Below are positions 17,115 through 25,303 of a stretch of DNA of 51,735 nucleotides, one piece after another. Both the position numbers and the translations under genes were made by a program. Numbering within the stretch: the first letter of the stretch is position 1; the number at the start of each line of letters is the position of its first letter. Location: positions 1 to 51,735 of the forward strand of contig JAWXBY010000126.1 in assembly GCA_034440355.1 (NCBI GenBank), given 5' to 3'. The notes under the pieces are model-generated. The model searched no databases. It had not been told where the DNA came from and worked only from the letters and a program-made list of their open reading frames with translations. The DNA is from SZUA-430 sp034440355 (GTDB lineage: Bacteria; Pseudomonadota; Alphaproteobacteria; Micropepsales; Micropepsaceae).

Positions 17115-17169
17115 TTTAGGCCGGCGGCGCTTAATGCTCCGCTTACGAGCGTGACGGATGCGTCATGCG

Positions 17170-17781
17170 TTAACCCGCAGGTAACGATGGCGGCCGCGGG
17201 TTTTCGAGTTGGAAGGCGAGGTGCGCTTTTACCGCGGGCCATTCGCTTTCGATGATCGAGTAGACGCAGGTGTCACGCAGTGCGCCGTTCGCGTAACGCT
17301 GATGGCTGCGCAGGATGCCGTCGAGTTTGGCGCCCAGGCGTTCGATGGCGCGGCGGCTTTGGTGGTTGAAGAAGCCGGTGCGGTATTCGACGGCGATGCA
17401 GCTCAGTTTTTCGAATGCGTGCGTCATCAGCATCAGCTTGCATTCGGTGTTCAGCGGCGTTCGCTGCACGCGTTTGGCGTACCAGGTGGAGCCGATCTCT
17501 ACGCGCTTGAACGTCGCGTCGATGTGCATGAACGTTGTCATGCCGGCGCATTTGCCGGTCGCATCGAGCACGGCGAAGGGGAGCATCGAGCCCTTCGCTT
17601 GAAGGGCGAGGCGGCGGTCGATTTCGGCGGCCATGCCTTCGGGCGTCGGCACGCTCGTGTACCATAATTTCCACAGTTCGCCGTCGTTTACGGCCTCGAT
17701 CATGCCGCTCAGGTGCTTTTGCGCCAACGGTTCGAGCGTGGCGTTGCGCCCTCGTAACGTGACGGGTTCCGGCCAGCTCAT
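17170..17781 (-). CDS. GNAT N-acetyltransferase (RimJ/RimL-like)
   Basis: This 203-residue protein carries TLRGRNATLEPLAQKHLSGM, PFAVLDATGKCAGMTTFM, RVEIGSTWYAKRVQRTPLN and FFNHQSRRAIERLGAKLDG. This is the plan of RimJ/RimL-type acetyltransferases, including the GSTW...RTPLNTECKL segment of the small-molecule or antibiotic-acetylating subgroup. The start is the ATG at 17781, preceded by AAGGAA. The target is unknown. It diverges from the secreted hydrolase at 17859 with 77 bases between, so a shared promoter region is likely. Confidence 0.82.
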   Translation of the reverse strand: MSWPEPVTLRGRNATLEPLAQKHLSGMIEAVNDGELWKLWYTSVPTPEGMAAEIDRRLALQAKGSMLPFAVLDATGKCAGMTTFMHIDATFKRVEIGSTWYAKRVQRTPLNTECKLMLMTHAFEKLSCIAVEYRTGFFNHQSRRAIERLGAKLDGILRSHQRYANGALRDTCVYSIIESEWPAVKAHLAFQLENPRPPSLPAG

Positions 17782-17858
17782 GAATGATGTTCCTTGGCTC
17801 TTGAGTCGTGTGGCGGCGCTGCGCGTTCGGATTATGCGGCGGGGCGGGAGGAATTTCC

Positions 17859-18920
17859 ATGGTGCGTTCATTGATGGTGTTGGCGGCGGCGGTGCTTTTG
17901 ATGGCGACCGCGTCCGCGAATGAGCGCAAGGAAGGCGACTATGTCGCGCGCGACTTCAAGTTTCGCTCGGGCGAGACGATGGCTGAGTTGCGGCTGCATT
18001 ATACGACGCTTGGGTCACCGAAGCGGGATGCGGATGGGCGCGTCACGAACGCTGTCATGATCCTGCATGGCACCGGCGGCAGCGGGCAGCAGTTTTTCCG
18101 GGCGCAGTTCGCCGACGTGTTGTTCGCCAAGGGTGGGCTGCTCGATCCGGCGAAGTATTACATCATTCTGCCGGACGGGATCGGGCATGGGAAATCGTCG
18201 AAACCCAGCGACGGTTTGCGCATGGGCTTTCCGCGCTACGACTACGACGACATGGTGTCGGCGCAGCATGAACTGCTGACGAAGGGGTTGGGCGTCGACC
18301 GGCTGCGGCTGATCATGGGGACGTCGATGGGCTGTATGCATGCGTTCGTGTGGGGGGAGACGCATCCGGATTTCGCCTCGGCGCTGATGCCGCTTGCGTG
18401 TCTGCCGGTCGAGATCGCCGGGCGCAATCGGATGTGGCGGAAGATGACGATCGACGCGATCATGCTCGATCCCGATTGGGTCGGCGGGGCGTATGCTTCA
18501 CAGCCGCAACGCGGCTTGCGTACGGCGGTGAGCCTGCTTGTGATCGCAGGCAGCGCGCCCATCCAGATGCAGAAGACCTACCCGACGCGCGAGGCTGCCG
18601 ACAAATACGTCGAGCAGACAATGGTCGAGCGGATCGCCGATCTGGATGCGAACGACCTTCTCTATCAAGTCGCCGCGTCGCGGACTTACAATCCCTTGCC
18701 GAAACTGGAGACGATCAAGGCCGAGGTGATGTGGATTAACTCCGCGGACGACTTCATCAACCCGCCGGAACTCGGCATCGCCGCGCGGGAGGCGCGGCGG
18801 ATCGATCGGGGGACGTTTGTGCTGCTCCCCGCGAGCGAGGCGACGCGGGGACACGGTTCGCATACCTGGGCCGTGCTGTGGCAGGACTATTTGGCGGCGC
18901 TGTTGGCGGCGACCGACTAG
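17859..18920 (+). CDS. Secreted alpha/beta hydrolase with MetX-like fold
   Basis: This 353-residue protein starts with a signal peptide (cleavage near ASA-NE, residue 20-21), so it acts in the periplasm. The hydrolase domain has MILHGTGGSG at 67-76 and the nucleophile elbow GTSMGCMHAF with Ser156. Asp follows in NSADDFINPPE and His in GHGSHTWAVLW, the homoserine O-acetyltransferase-like catalytic arrangement. True MetX works in the cytoplasm, so an exported copy is unlikely to make O-acetylhomoserine; an esterase or acyltransferase role is more likely. The start at 17859 is supported by GGGAGGAA seven bases upstream. Confidence 0.82.
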   Translation: MVRSLMVLAAAVLLMATASANERKEGDYVARDFKFRSGETMAELRLHYTTLGSPKRDADGRVTNAVMILHGTGGSGQQFFRAQFADVLFAKGGLLDPAKYYIILPDGIGHGKSSKPSDGLRMGFPRYDYDDMVSAQHELLTKGLGVDRLRLIMGTSMGCMHAFVWGETHPDFASALMPLACLPVEIAGRNRMWRKMTIDAIMLDPDWVGGAYASQPQRGLRTAVSLLVIAGSAPIQMQKTYPTREAADKYVEQTMVERIADLDANDLLYQVAASRTYNPLPKLETIKAEVMWINSADDFINPPELGIAAREARRIDRGTFVLLPASEATRGHGSHTWAVLWQDYLAALLAATD

Positions 18921-18924
18921 ACAC

Positions 18925-18961
18925 AAAAAAAGCCGCCTTCGACGTGTCGTACGAAGGCGGC
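18925..18961 (-). terminator. Intrinsic terminator of the outer-membrane barrel gene
   Basis: GCCGCCTTCG (18932-18941) and CGAAGGCGGC (18952-18961) form a 10-bp stem with a 10-base loop. Reading on the minus strand, seven T follow (18931-18925). It lies about 30 bases beyond the stop of the barrel gene at 18992. On the plus strand no T run follows, so it does not terminate the hydrolase gene by the same mechanism. Confidence 0.88.
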
Positions 18962-18991
18962 CTTCCGTGTGGGTCTGTAGTTTTCTTGTTC

Positions 18992-19678
18992 TTACATTCC
19001 AAAGGTCACGTTGACGAGAACGGAGTGGTTCTCGTTGTCCAGATCGCCGGTCGCAAAGGAGACCGGGCCTGAGACGGCGATGTCGGGACCGTCGAAGTAA
19101 CGGTAGCCCACGCCCAACTTTACGTTCGGCGAGATATCGAAATTGATACCGGCACCGAGCTGCCAGGCGAAGCCGTCATCCTCGAACTCGAAGGGGCCAG
19201 GAATGCCCGTCGTGAAGTCGCCGTCCGCTTCCGCATGGGCCCAACCGAGACCGCCACCGAGATACGGCTTGAAGCCGCCGATGTCGAAATCGTACCAGGC
19301 GTTGGCAAGAACGGAGAAGTTCGAGAAGTCATAGTCGAGCAAGCCGCTCGATACGCCGCCGATGCTGGTGAAGGTCGTCCAGGCACCGTCGGCGTTGCTT
19401 TGACGGTAGGCAACTTCGACCTCGGCGCGAAGACCGCTCGCGACTTGGCTGAAGCTCATGCCGACCGCGCCACCGACGACAAAGCCGGTGTCGTTGTCAG
19501 ACGACCATGTCAGCGTATCCGCCGAGACGGTCGTGTCCGTCGCGGCAAAGAACGAGTGGTCGTCGTTCCAGTTGCCCCCGCCCAGTACGGACACGTACCA
19601 GCCGGCAGCTTGTACCGGAGCGGCGAGCGCAAACGCTGCGATGGCCGTCGAGGCAAGCAATGCTATTTTTGTTTTCAT
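18992..19678 (-). CDS. Outer-membrane beta-barrel protein (OmpA/OmpW-like small porin)
   Basis: This 228-residue protein has a signal peptide (VQA-AGW cleavage near residue 24). Alternating-hydrophobicity strands follow, as expected of an eight-stranded barrel: GWYVSVLGGGNWN, GFVVGGAVGMSF, FSVLANAWYDF, KPYLGGGLGWAHA, AWQLGAGINFDI, VKLGVGYRYF, and a last strand ending TFGM. Aromatic girdles and acidic loops are clear. It resembles the Omp25/RopB-like surface proteins of alphaproteobacteria. It is monocistronic with a strong terminator, and its ribosome binding site lies in a hairpin, so translation may be controlled. Confidence 0.82.
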   Translation of the reverse strand: MKTKIALLASTAIAAFALAAPVQAAGWYVSVLGGGNWNDDHSFFAATDTTVSADTLTWSSDNDTGFVVGGAVGMSFSQVASGLRAEVEVAYRQSNADGAWTTFTSIGGVSSGLLDYDFSNFSVLANAWYDFDIGGFKPYLGGGLGWAHAEADGDFTTGIPGPFEFEDDGFAWQLGAGINFDISPNVKLGVGYRYFDGPDIAVSGPVSFATGDLDNENHSVLVNVTFGM

Positions 19679-19684
19679 GCATAT

Positions 19685-19719
19685 CTCCTCAGTTTCGCCT
19701 TCTTCCCCCCGCTGAGGAG
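19685..19719 (-). promoter_or_regulatory. 5' UTR hairpin that hides the Shine-Dalgarno of the barrel gene
   Basis: On the minus strand CTCCTCAG (19719-19712) can pair with CTGAGGAG (19692-19685), 8 bp with a 19-base purine-rich loop. GAGGAG is the Shine-Dalgarno of the gene starting at 19678 (GAGGAG, ATATGC, ATG), so the closed form would block the ribosome. This is the layout of an RNA thermometer or a riboregulated leader. No known riboswitch consensus is visible. Confidence 0.5.
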
Positions 19720-19731
19720 GTGAACGCGCGG

Positions 19732-19767
19732 TTAACCATTCGCACTACTTGCTTGCGAATCGGTTAA
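19732..19767. repeat. 13-bp inverted repeat upstream of the barrel gene
   Basis: TTAACCATTCGCA (19732-19744) matches the reverse complement of TGCGAATCGGTTAA (19754-19767) apart from one extra base, with a 9-base spacer. It lies 54-89 bases before the barrel gene's start codon. It may be an operator or a second hairpin in the leader. No T run follows. The rest of the 19679-19854 gap shows no gene. Confidence 0.45.
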
Positions 19768-19854
19768 TCGAGATGAGGGGACACAGGCGAAACGCGCGCG
19801 CTCCGTCACACGGGAGCGTTAAAAGTACCGCTGTCTCTGCAAGGTCACGTCCTC

Positions 19855-20628
19855 TCACAAACCCATGAACGCTTCCTGAAGAAGCGGGTTCGGCGTTCCT
19901 TGCAGGCGATCGATGAGGGCGTTGCGGCGCAATTCCTCCGCGTCCGGCGGATCCATCGACATCCAGTCGAGGAGGAGGCCTTTGTTGGCGACCGCCTTCT
20001 CGAGCGGCAGGCCGTAGACGAAGTGCATGTAAACGATCGACCGGGCTAGGTCGCCCTTGATGTCGTCGCGCGGTTCGACGATCGCCTTCGCGCCGCTGCC
20101 GCGCTCATAGTCGGGGCAGAATTCGGCGTAGCGGCGGGCGTCTTCGCCGGGGATCTCGCCGTAACGCAGGTTGCTGCGGCTGGAGTTTACGCGCTGGAAG
20201 GCGGGCCAGAGGTTCTGCAGGTCGGCCATGGCGCGTTGCGCTTTGGGGACGGCGCAGGTGCGGTTGGTGCAGCCGGGCTCGTTCTCGGCGATCGCGTCGG
20301 CGGGGAAGACATGTTCGACGGACAGCGACTGGTTCAACGGGTTCTTGCGCGCGCCGTCGAAGGTGACCGCGCAATAGAGTTCCGTTCCGCCCTTCGGATA
20401 CATCTGCTTCCAGAAGATGCGGCGGCTGTCTTCGTAGGTTTTGTAAGTGGTTTGACCGCCTTGCGGCCAGGGCAGGTCGGCCATGTTCTCCCAGCGTTCG
20501 GCAGGGGAACCGGCGCCGGTCGTTGCTGCCGGCGGCATCGTCGTCGGGAAGACCTTTTCGGGCCCGCCGCACGCGGCGAGAACTGCGGCCAACGCAACGA
20601 AGACGGCGGTGCGGATTAACGAATTCAT
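19855..20628 (-). CDS. Endonuclease I (EndA-like) lipoprotein
   Basis: This 257-residue protein has a lipoprotein signal ending LAAC (Cys20), so it is anchored in the envelope. The body matches the Endonuclease_1 family of beta-beta-alpha-metal nucleases: SVEHVFPAD with a general-base-type His106, then DLQNLWPAFQRVNSSRSN with Asn139 and Asn148 as metal and structural residues, then YGEIP. Four cysteines in the middle (at about 86, 120, 124, and one in FCPDY) may form disulfides, as in periplasmic EndA. Probable role: non-specific cleavage of DNA entering the envelope or nutrient scavenging. Lipid anchoring differs from the soluble E. coli enzyme. Confidence 0.83.
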   Translation of the reverse strand: MNSLIRTAVFVALAAVLAACGGPEKVFPTTMPPAATTGAGSPAERWENMADLPWPQGGQTTYKTYEDSRRIFWKQMYPKGGTELYCAVTFDGARKNPLNQSLSVEHVFPADAIAENEPGCTNRTCAVPKAQRAMADLQNLWPAFQRVNSSRSNLRYGEIPGEDARRYAEFCPDYERGSGAKAIVEPRDDIKGDLARSIVYMHFVYGLPLEKAVANKGLLLDWMSMDPPDAEELRRNALIDRLQGTPNPLLQEAFMGL

Positions 20629-20806
20629 GGAGGCCCCCGACGCATACGAATCACCTTGAGCGGTGGAGTCTAAGCGCAGAGGTGCGTGTGCGTTACCGCT
20701 CTGTGGTTATGCGCGTGACGAGGCCCACGCGTTGCGCTCTATGCGTCGCGTCCAAGGTGGTGTCTAACAAGAGCATGGGCGTTGTCGTGGGTCTGACGGA
20801 ACCTCC

Positions 20807-22165
20807 GTGGGCAATCTAGTTCGCGCTATAAGGTCGACCGTTTCGTTCCTCTCGCCGGCATTGCGCGGGCAGGGCGCTTCGCCGCCGCTCGACGGCGTGA
20901 CGCAGTGGGCGCTGGTGAGCCTTTGCTTCGGGACGGCAACTTTGGTCCGCGCCGTCATCGGCATTTGGGTTCCCGACGTGGTGCCGTTTGCGACCTATTT
21001 CCCCGCGATCGCGATTGCAGGCCTTGTCGGCGGCTTTTGGCCCGGATTTTGGACGCTGGTTCTTTCCGTCCTGGCGGGCCTCGTTTTCTTCATGGATGTG
21101 CGCGCCGTTTCGGCGACGGAGTTGACGAGCGCGGCCGTGTTCGCCGCGTCGGCAGCCGTGGAGTTGGTGCTTGCCGTCGCGCTGCGAGACCTGTTCTGGC
21201 AATCGCGGCGGAACGAGCACCGGTATCGCGCGCTGGTCGAAGCGTCGGCGAATATCGTCAGCGTTTTCGATCCGGCCGGTGCCTGCCGTGAGCGGCAGCC
21301 GGGGTGGGAGACGCTGTCCGGGATGGCTTGGCCCAGCTATAGCGGCATGGGCTGGTTGGATGCGGTTCATCCCGATGACCGACCGAAGGTTTCGCTGGCG
21401 GCGCCGGTGGAGGTACGAATCCGCGATGCTGCCAGCAATGACTGGCGCTGGTTCTCGGTGCGCGCGGTGCCTTTGCTCGATGCCGACGGCAAGGTCGAGG
21501 AGGTCGTCGCTTCGCTGCGCGACGTGACCGAACGCAAGGCATCGGAGGAGCGCCGCGAATTGCTGCTGGGCGACTTGCGGCACCGGCTGACGAACTTCAT
21601 CGCCGTGATCCGCGCGCTCGTCAATGCGGCGATGCCCAAGGACAGCCCGGATGTCGAAGCGTTTGCGCAAACGTTCTTGCGCCGGGTCGGTGCGTTGCAG
21701 AGTGCAGGCGATCTGGTGTTGAAGGCGAACGCGCAGGACGTGGATCTTGCCGACGTCGTGCCGGCTGCGCTGGCGCCGTTCGGCAGCGAGGTTCAGACGA
21801 AGATCTTTATTGATGGACAGCCGCTGATGTTGAAAGAGCAAACCGTCGGCGGCATTGCGCTGGCCTGCAACGAATTGGCAACGAACGCAGCGAAGTACGG
21901 CGCGCTCTCGAACCATGACGGGAAAGTCTCGATCAGGTGGGAGAGCGTGCTCGACGGAGAGACGGAGCGTGTGACGTTCGAATGGATCGAACGCGATGGA
22001 CCGCCGGTGACACCGCCGACGCGGCGCGGGTTCGGTACGCGCATCGTGAAGGCCGCGGTGGACAGCGAGCAGAACGGCGAGGTAACGCTCGACTACCGGT
22101 CCGGGGGGCTCGTCTGCCACATGACGTTTACGCGTTCGCGCACGAAGGCTCCGGCCTTGGTGTGA
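20807..22165 (+). CDS. HWE/HisKA_2-type sensor histidine kinase with DUF4118-like membrane domain and PAS
   Basis: This 452-residue protein has four hydrophobic segments at about 35-125 (ATYFPAIAIAGLVGGFWPGF is the DUF4118-type signature), then a PAS domain at about 140-245 and a C-terminal kinase domain. The kinase has LLGDLRHRLTNFIAVI with His259 in place of the classical HELRTP box, then ACNELATNAAKYGAL and RRGFGTRIV. Kinases of this class are frequent in alphaproteobacteria, and several feed the PhyR general stress pathway; that link is only a possibility here. The start is the GTG at 20807. No response regulator is adjacent. Confidence 0.84.
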   Translation: MGNLVRAIRSTVSFLSPALRGQGASPPLDGVTQWALVSLCFGTATLVRAVIGIWVPDVVPFATYFPAIAIAGLVGGFWPGFWTLVLSVLAGLVFFMDVRAVSATELTSAAVFAASAAVELVLAVALRDLFWQSRRNEHRYRALVEASANIVSVFDPAGACRERQPGWETLSGMAWPSYSGMGWLDAVHPDDRPKVSLAAPVEVRIRDAASNDWRWFSVRAVPLLDADGKVEEVVASLRDVTERKASEERRELLLGDLRHRLTNFIAVIRALVNAAMPKDSPDVEAFAQTFLRRVGALQSAGDLVLKANAQDVDLADVVPAALAPFGSEVQTKIFIDGQPLMLKEQTVGGIALACNELATNAAKYGALSNHDGKVSIRWESVLDGETERVTFEWIERDGPPVTPPTRRGFGTRIVKAAVDSEQNGEVTLDYRSGGLVCHMTFTRSRTKAPALV

Positions 22166-22243
22166 TAGGATGAGGGCCTGGTTCGTACCAGGCGCTCAAG
22201 TCTGGGGAGGAACGCAGAACACCCCCGCTGAGCTGGAAGTTCG

Positions 22244-23239
22244 ATGGTCAACACGTCACGCTCATTGCCGGTGATCGACATCGCGCCACTGCTTGACGGC
22301 GGGCGGCGCGGCGACGGCGTGGCTCGCGAGATCGAGCGTGCGTGCCGCGACACCGGCTTCTTCTATGTCGCGGGGCATGGCGTCGATGCGGATGCGGTAG
22401 CGCGGTTGGATCGCGCGAGCCGCGCGTTCTTTGCGATGCCGCATGAGGAGAAAATGACGATCGCCATGGCGCGCGGCGGGCGGGCGTGGCGCGGGTTCTT
22501 TCCGGTGGGCGGTGAGCTCACGTCGGGCAAACCGGATCTGAAAGAAGGCGTCTACTTCGGCACCGAGCTTGATGCGGCCGATCCGCGCGTGCGGGCGGGC
22601 GTTCCGATGCATGGCGGCAATCTGTGGCCGGCGGCGGCGCCCGAGTTGAAGCCCGCGGTACTCGACTTCATGGCGCGTACGACGCGTGCTGCGCATGCGG
22701 TGATGCGCGGCGTGGCGCTCAGCCTTGGGCTTGATGAGGATTATTTCGCGGATACGTATACGGCCGATCCGACGGTTTTATTTCGGGTATTTCACTATCC
22801 ACCGGCGCGCGCCGTGGATGGCGAATGGGGCGTGGGCGAGCACACCGACTATGGCTTGCTGACGTTGCTGGCGCAGGATGATTGCGGCGGACTGCAGGTG
22901 AAGGCGCGCGACGGATGGATCGAGGCGCCGCCTGTTCCCGATACGCTCGTGTGCAATATCGGCGATATGCTGGACCGGCTGACGGGCGGGTTTTATCGCT
23001 CGACGCCGCATCGGGTTCGCAACGTCAGCGGGCGCGACCGGTTGTCGTTTCCGCTGTTCTTCGATCCGTCGTTCGACGCTGTGATTGAACCGTTGCCCGA
23101 GCGCGCGTCTGCGGTGCATGACGACAGCGCCGAACGGTGGGATCGCGCAAACGTGCACGTGTTCCAGGGCACTTACGGCGAGTATTTGCTGGGCAAAGTC
23201 GGTAAGGTGTTTCCGGACCTTGGACGCGACGTTCTTTAG
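22244..23239 (+). CDS. 2-oxoglutarate/Fe(II) oxygenase, isopenicillin N synthase family
   Basis: This 331-residue protein has the DIOX_N region first (LPVIDIAPLLDG, ACRDTGFFYVAGHGV, FFAMPHEEK). The double-stranded beta helix follows, with iron ligands His200 and Asp202 (GEHTDYGLLTLL) and His256 (STPHRVRN). RLSFPLFF gives the R-x-S pair that binds the 2-oxoglutarate carboxylate. Members oxidise or cyclise varied small molecules; bacterial homologues of this length are often called 2OG-Fe(II) oxygenases with unknown substrate. It stands alone between a kinase and a sigma-EcfG promoter. The leader at 22166-22243 holds a GCCTGG/CCAGGC hairpin of unknown meaning. Confidence 0.85.
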   Translation: MVNTSRSLPVIDIAPLLDGGRRGDGVAREIERACRDTGFFYVAGHGVDADAVARLDRASRAFFAMPHEEKMTIAMARGGRAWRGFFPVGGELTSGKPDLKEGVYFGTELDAADPRVRAGVPMHGGNLWPAAAPELKPAVLDFMARTTRAAHAVMRGVALSLGLDEDYFADTYTADPTVLFRVFHYPPARAVDGEWGVGEHTDYGLLTLLAQDDCGGLQVKARDGWIEAPPVPDTLVCNIGDMLDRLTGGFYRSTPHRVRNVSGRDRLSFPLFFDPSFDAVIEPLPERASAVHDDSAERWDRANVHVFQGTYGEYLLGKVGKVFPDLGRDVL

Positions 23240-23248
23240 CCGCGGCGT

Positions 23249-23273
23249 GGAACCACGGCTTTGCAGTCGCGTT
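23249..23273 (+). promoter_or_regulatory. Sigma-EcfG (general stress) type promoter
   Basis: GGAAC (23249-23253), 16 bases, then CGTT (23270-23273), an exact match to the alphaproteobacterial EcfG consensus. It lies 42 bases before the ATG of the acidic secreted protein at 23315, with GGGAAGGA as Shine-Dalgarno between. The paralogue at 25363 has the same type of promoter. Confidence 0.75.
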
Positions 23274-23314
23274 GTGTGGTCGGCTCGTTTTCCCTGACCT
23301 GGGAAGGACAACGT

Positions 23315-23794
23315 ATGTCTATCAAGCGGATTTTGTTCATCGGCCTTTCGGCGACCGCGCTTTCGACCGCGGCGTGGGCGAACGACACGTATCAATGCGG
23401 CGAAAGCCGTTGCTATGACGATCAGGCGGATGAGACGCGACGGCTCAACCTGATGCAGCTTGAGGACGCTCGCGCGACGAACGACGCGGCTCCCGGCTAT
23501 GACAATGCCGACGGGTCGTACGACGACAACGCTCCTTATGACGACGGCGACGACGACAGCGATATGAACGGACAGGGTGGTCCTTATGACCCCTACGACC
23601 CTAACGATGACGATGGCGACTATGGGCCGCCGCCTCCGGATGCCGGTCCGCCGCCGTCCGACGGTTTGTATGGCCCCGAGGACGCAGAGCCGCCCTATGG
23701 GCCGCCGGACACGGGTGCGTATCCGGATGACGACAACGACGACGGCTATCCCCCCGATGATGACGATGCGCCGTACCCGGACGACGACGAGTAA
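23315..23794 (+). CDS. Acidic, proline-rich secreted protein with LNLxQLE motif (paralogue of 25363-25707)
   Basis: This 159-residue protein has a signal peptide (MSIKRILF..., cleavage near AWA-ND, residue 22-23). Next come a short Cys-containing region (QCGESRCYDD) and the segment ETRRLNLMQLEDA. The last 100 residues are low-complexity, built almost only of Asp, Pro, Gly and Tyr (GGPYDPYDPNDDDGDYG, YPDDDNDDGYPPDDDD). They are probably disordered and able to bind cations. I know of no function. It shares the MSIK start, LNLxQLE and GQGGP segments with the protein at 25363, and both follow sigma-EcfG promoters, suggesting a stress-induced envelope protein. The stop is three bases from the convergent amidase stop. 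Confidence 0.75.
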   Translation: MSIKRILFIGLSATALSTAAWANDTYQCGESRCYDDQADETRRLNLMQLEDARATNDAAPGYDNADGSYDDNAPYDDGDDDSDMNGQGGPYDPYDPNDDDGDYGPPPPDAGPPPSDGLYGPEDAEPPYGPPDTGAYPDDDNDDGYPPDDDDAPYPDDDE

Positions 23795-23797
23795 TCG

Positions 23798-25162
23798 CTA
23801 AGCCGTCAGGCCGTCTTGCTCCAGCAAGGCTGCGAACGCCAACGTCGTGCGGTCGTCGAACATTGCGCCGATGATTTGTATGCCGATCGGCAGGCCCTCC
23901 GCGGTCTTGCCGATCGGCGCCGCCGTGGCGGGCAGGCCGGGATAGGTTGCGACGCCTGGCCAGGCGACTTGCACACCGTAAGGCGTGTCCTTGCCGTCGA
24001 CTTTGAGCGTGCGTGCGCTCCAGTTGGGATTGTCGTCGTGCGGAAAGGCCGTTGTGCCGAAGGGCGGCGTCAACACGACGTCGACGTTGCTGAACACTGT
24101 TTGCCATTGGCGCGCGACACGCATTTGTTCGTCAAGTAATTCCATCCACGCGTGGGCATCGATCGGCGTGACGCCCGGCGTGCCGCGTGTGACGATTGTG
24201 CTCAGCATTTTCGTGTAGCCGCGGTGCGCGGCGGCGAGATCCGGCAATCCGCTGGTCTCGTATTCGACGCGTGCGCCAGCGCGATCGAGCTTTCCGGCCA
24301 AGGCGTGGAGTGCGTTGCGCATCGTCGTGTCGGTTGCGGCCGAAGGATGCGCGTCCAGCACCAAGACGCGATAAGCGCTGAGCGTTTGGAGGCGCGGCGG
24401 CGGCAGATCAAGTTTGTAGGCGACACCCGCGACCGGACCGGCGAGTACATCGAATGCCAGATTCAAGTCTTCGACGTTGCGCGCCATCGGACCCAAGGCG
24501 GCGAGCGGGACGTCGATGCCGTCGGTGCCAGGGAAGCCGTGACCCTTCAGTGGAACGAGCCCGTAGGTCGGCTTGTGTCCGAAGACGCCGCACATGTGCG
24601 CCGGCACGCGGATCGAGCCGCCGATGTCGGAGCCGAGTTCGAGCGGGATCATGCCCGCCGCGAGCGCTGCCGCCGCGCCGCCGGATGAACCGCCCGGCGA
24701 GCGAGCGTGATCGTATGGGTTCACCGTGCGGCCGTAGATTGGATTGACCGTCTGCCAATCGGCGAGCGCTACGGGCGCGTTCGTCTTGCCCAAGATCACC
24801 GCACCGGCGTTCTTCAGGCGCGCGACGGCGATGCCGTCTTCCTCGACGGGCAAGTCCTTGAACACCGGCATGCCCCAGGTCGACGGCAATCCCGCGACGT
24901 CGTTTGATTCCTTCACCGTCATGGGGACGCCGAGAAGCGGGCGGCGGTCGTCTTTCGTGCGTGTCGCATCGACGCGTTTTGCCGCCGCGCGTGCGCGATC
25001 GAAGTCGCGGACGACGACGGCGTTGATTTCGCCATCGCGCTTTTCGATCCGCGCGATGGCCGCGTCGCAGGCTTCGCGTGCGGAGATCGTTCCGTCTCGT
25101 ACGGCGCGCGCGGTGGCTGCGGCGGTCGCCGTGTTGATGTCGAATGCGCCGCGTTCGGACAT
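23798..25162 (-). CDS. Amidase (amidase signature family)
   Basis: This 454-residue enzyme has the amidase-signature catalytic triad: Lys84 (MTVKES), the cis-Ser in SPGGSSGG (Ser159/160) and nucleophile Ser183 in GSDIGGSIR. The order and spacing fit family members such as GatA, acetamidase and fatty-acid amide hydrolase. The N-terminal ATARAVRDGTISAREACDA helix pair is also typical. It is not clearly GatA, because no gatB or gatC is adjacent; it more likely hydrolyses a small amide. It sits between the two paralogous acidic protein genes but on the opposite strand. Confidence 0.88.
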   Translation of the reverse strand: MSERGAFDINTATAAATARAVRDGTISAREACDAAIARIEKRDGEINAVVVRDFDRARAAAKRVDATRTKDDRRPLLGVPMTVKESNDVAGLPSTWGMPVFKDLPVEEDGIAVARLKNAGAVILGKTNAPVALADWQTVNPIYGRTVNPYDHARSPGGSSGGAAAALAAGMIPLELGSDIGGSIRVPAHMCGVFGHKPTYGLVPLKGHGFPGTDGIDVPLAALGPMARNVEDLNLAFDVLAGPVAGVAYKLDLPPPRLQTLSAYRVLVLDAHPSAATDTTMRNALHALAGKLDRAGARVEYETSGLPDLAAAHRGYTKMLSTIVTRGTPGVTPIDAHAWMELLDEQMRVARQWQTVFSNVDVVLTPPFGTTAFPHDDNPNWSARTLKVDGKDTPYGVQVAWPGVATYPGLPATAAPIGKTAEGLPIGIQIIGAMFDDRTTLAFAALLEQDGLTA

Positions 25163-25279
25163 GGCATGCCTCGTTGTGTGTTCGCTGCACGTTAGTTCGG
25201 CGCTGCGGTCCGGTTCAATTAGCTTGGCCGTTCATCGCCTGTGTGCGGTGCAGTGCGGAACACGCGTTCCCTACAAATA

Positions 25280-25303
25280 TGACATTAACAAGCGGCAATG
25301 TCA
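25280..25303. repeat. Inverted repeat abutting a sigma-EcfG promoter
   Basis: TGACATT (25280-25286) and AATGTCA (25297-25303) are perfect 7-bp arms with a 10-base spacer, ending immediately before the -35 GGAAC at 25304. The position suits an activator or repressor site acting on the promoter. No dedicated regulator gene lies next to it. Confidence 0.4.

Noticed and set aside
20799..20822. GGAAC-N16-GTT near the start of the HWE kinase gene
   Set aside because: The -10 part would fall after the start codon at 20807, so it cannot drive this gene unless the start is wrong.
20816..22120. Long open frame (434 aa) on the minus strand
   Set aside because: It is antisense to the HWE-type kinase, which shows membrane, PAS and kinase motifs.
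22166..22243. Possible riboswitch or small RNA before the 2-oxoglutarate oxygenase gene
   Set aside because: There is a 6-bp hairpin (GCCTGG/CCAGGC) and a G-rich/C-rich pair, but they match no RNA family I know and there is no second sign of structure.
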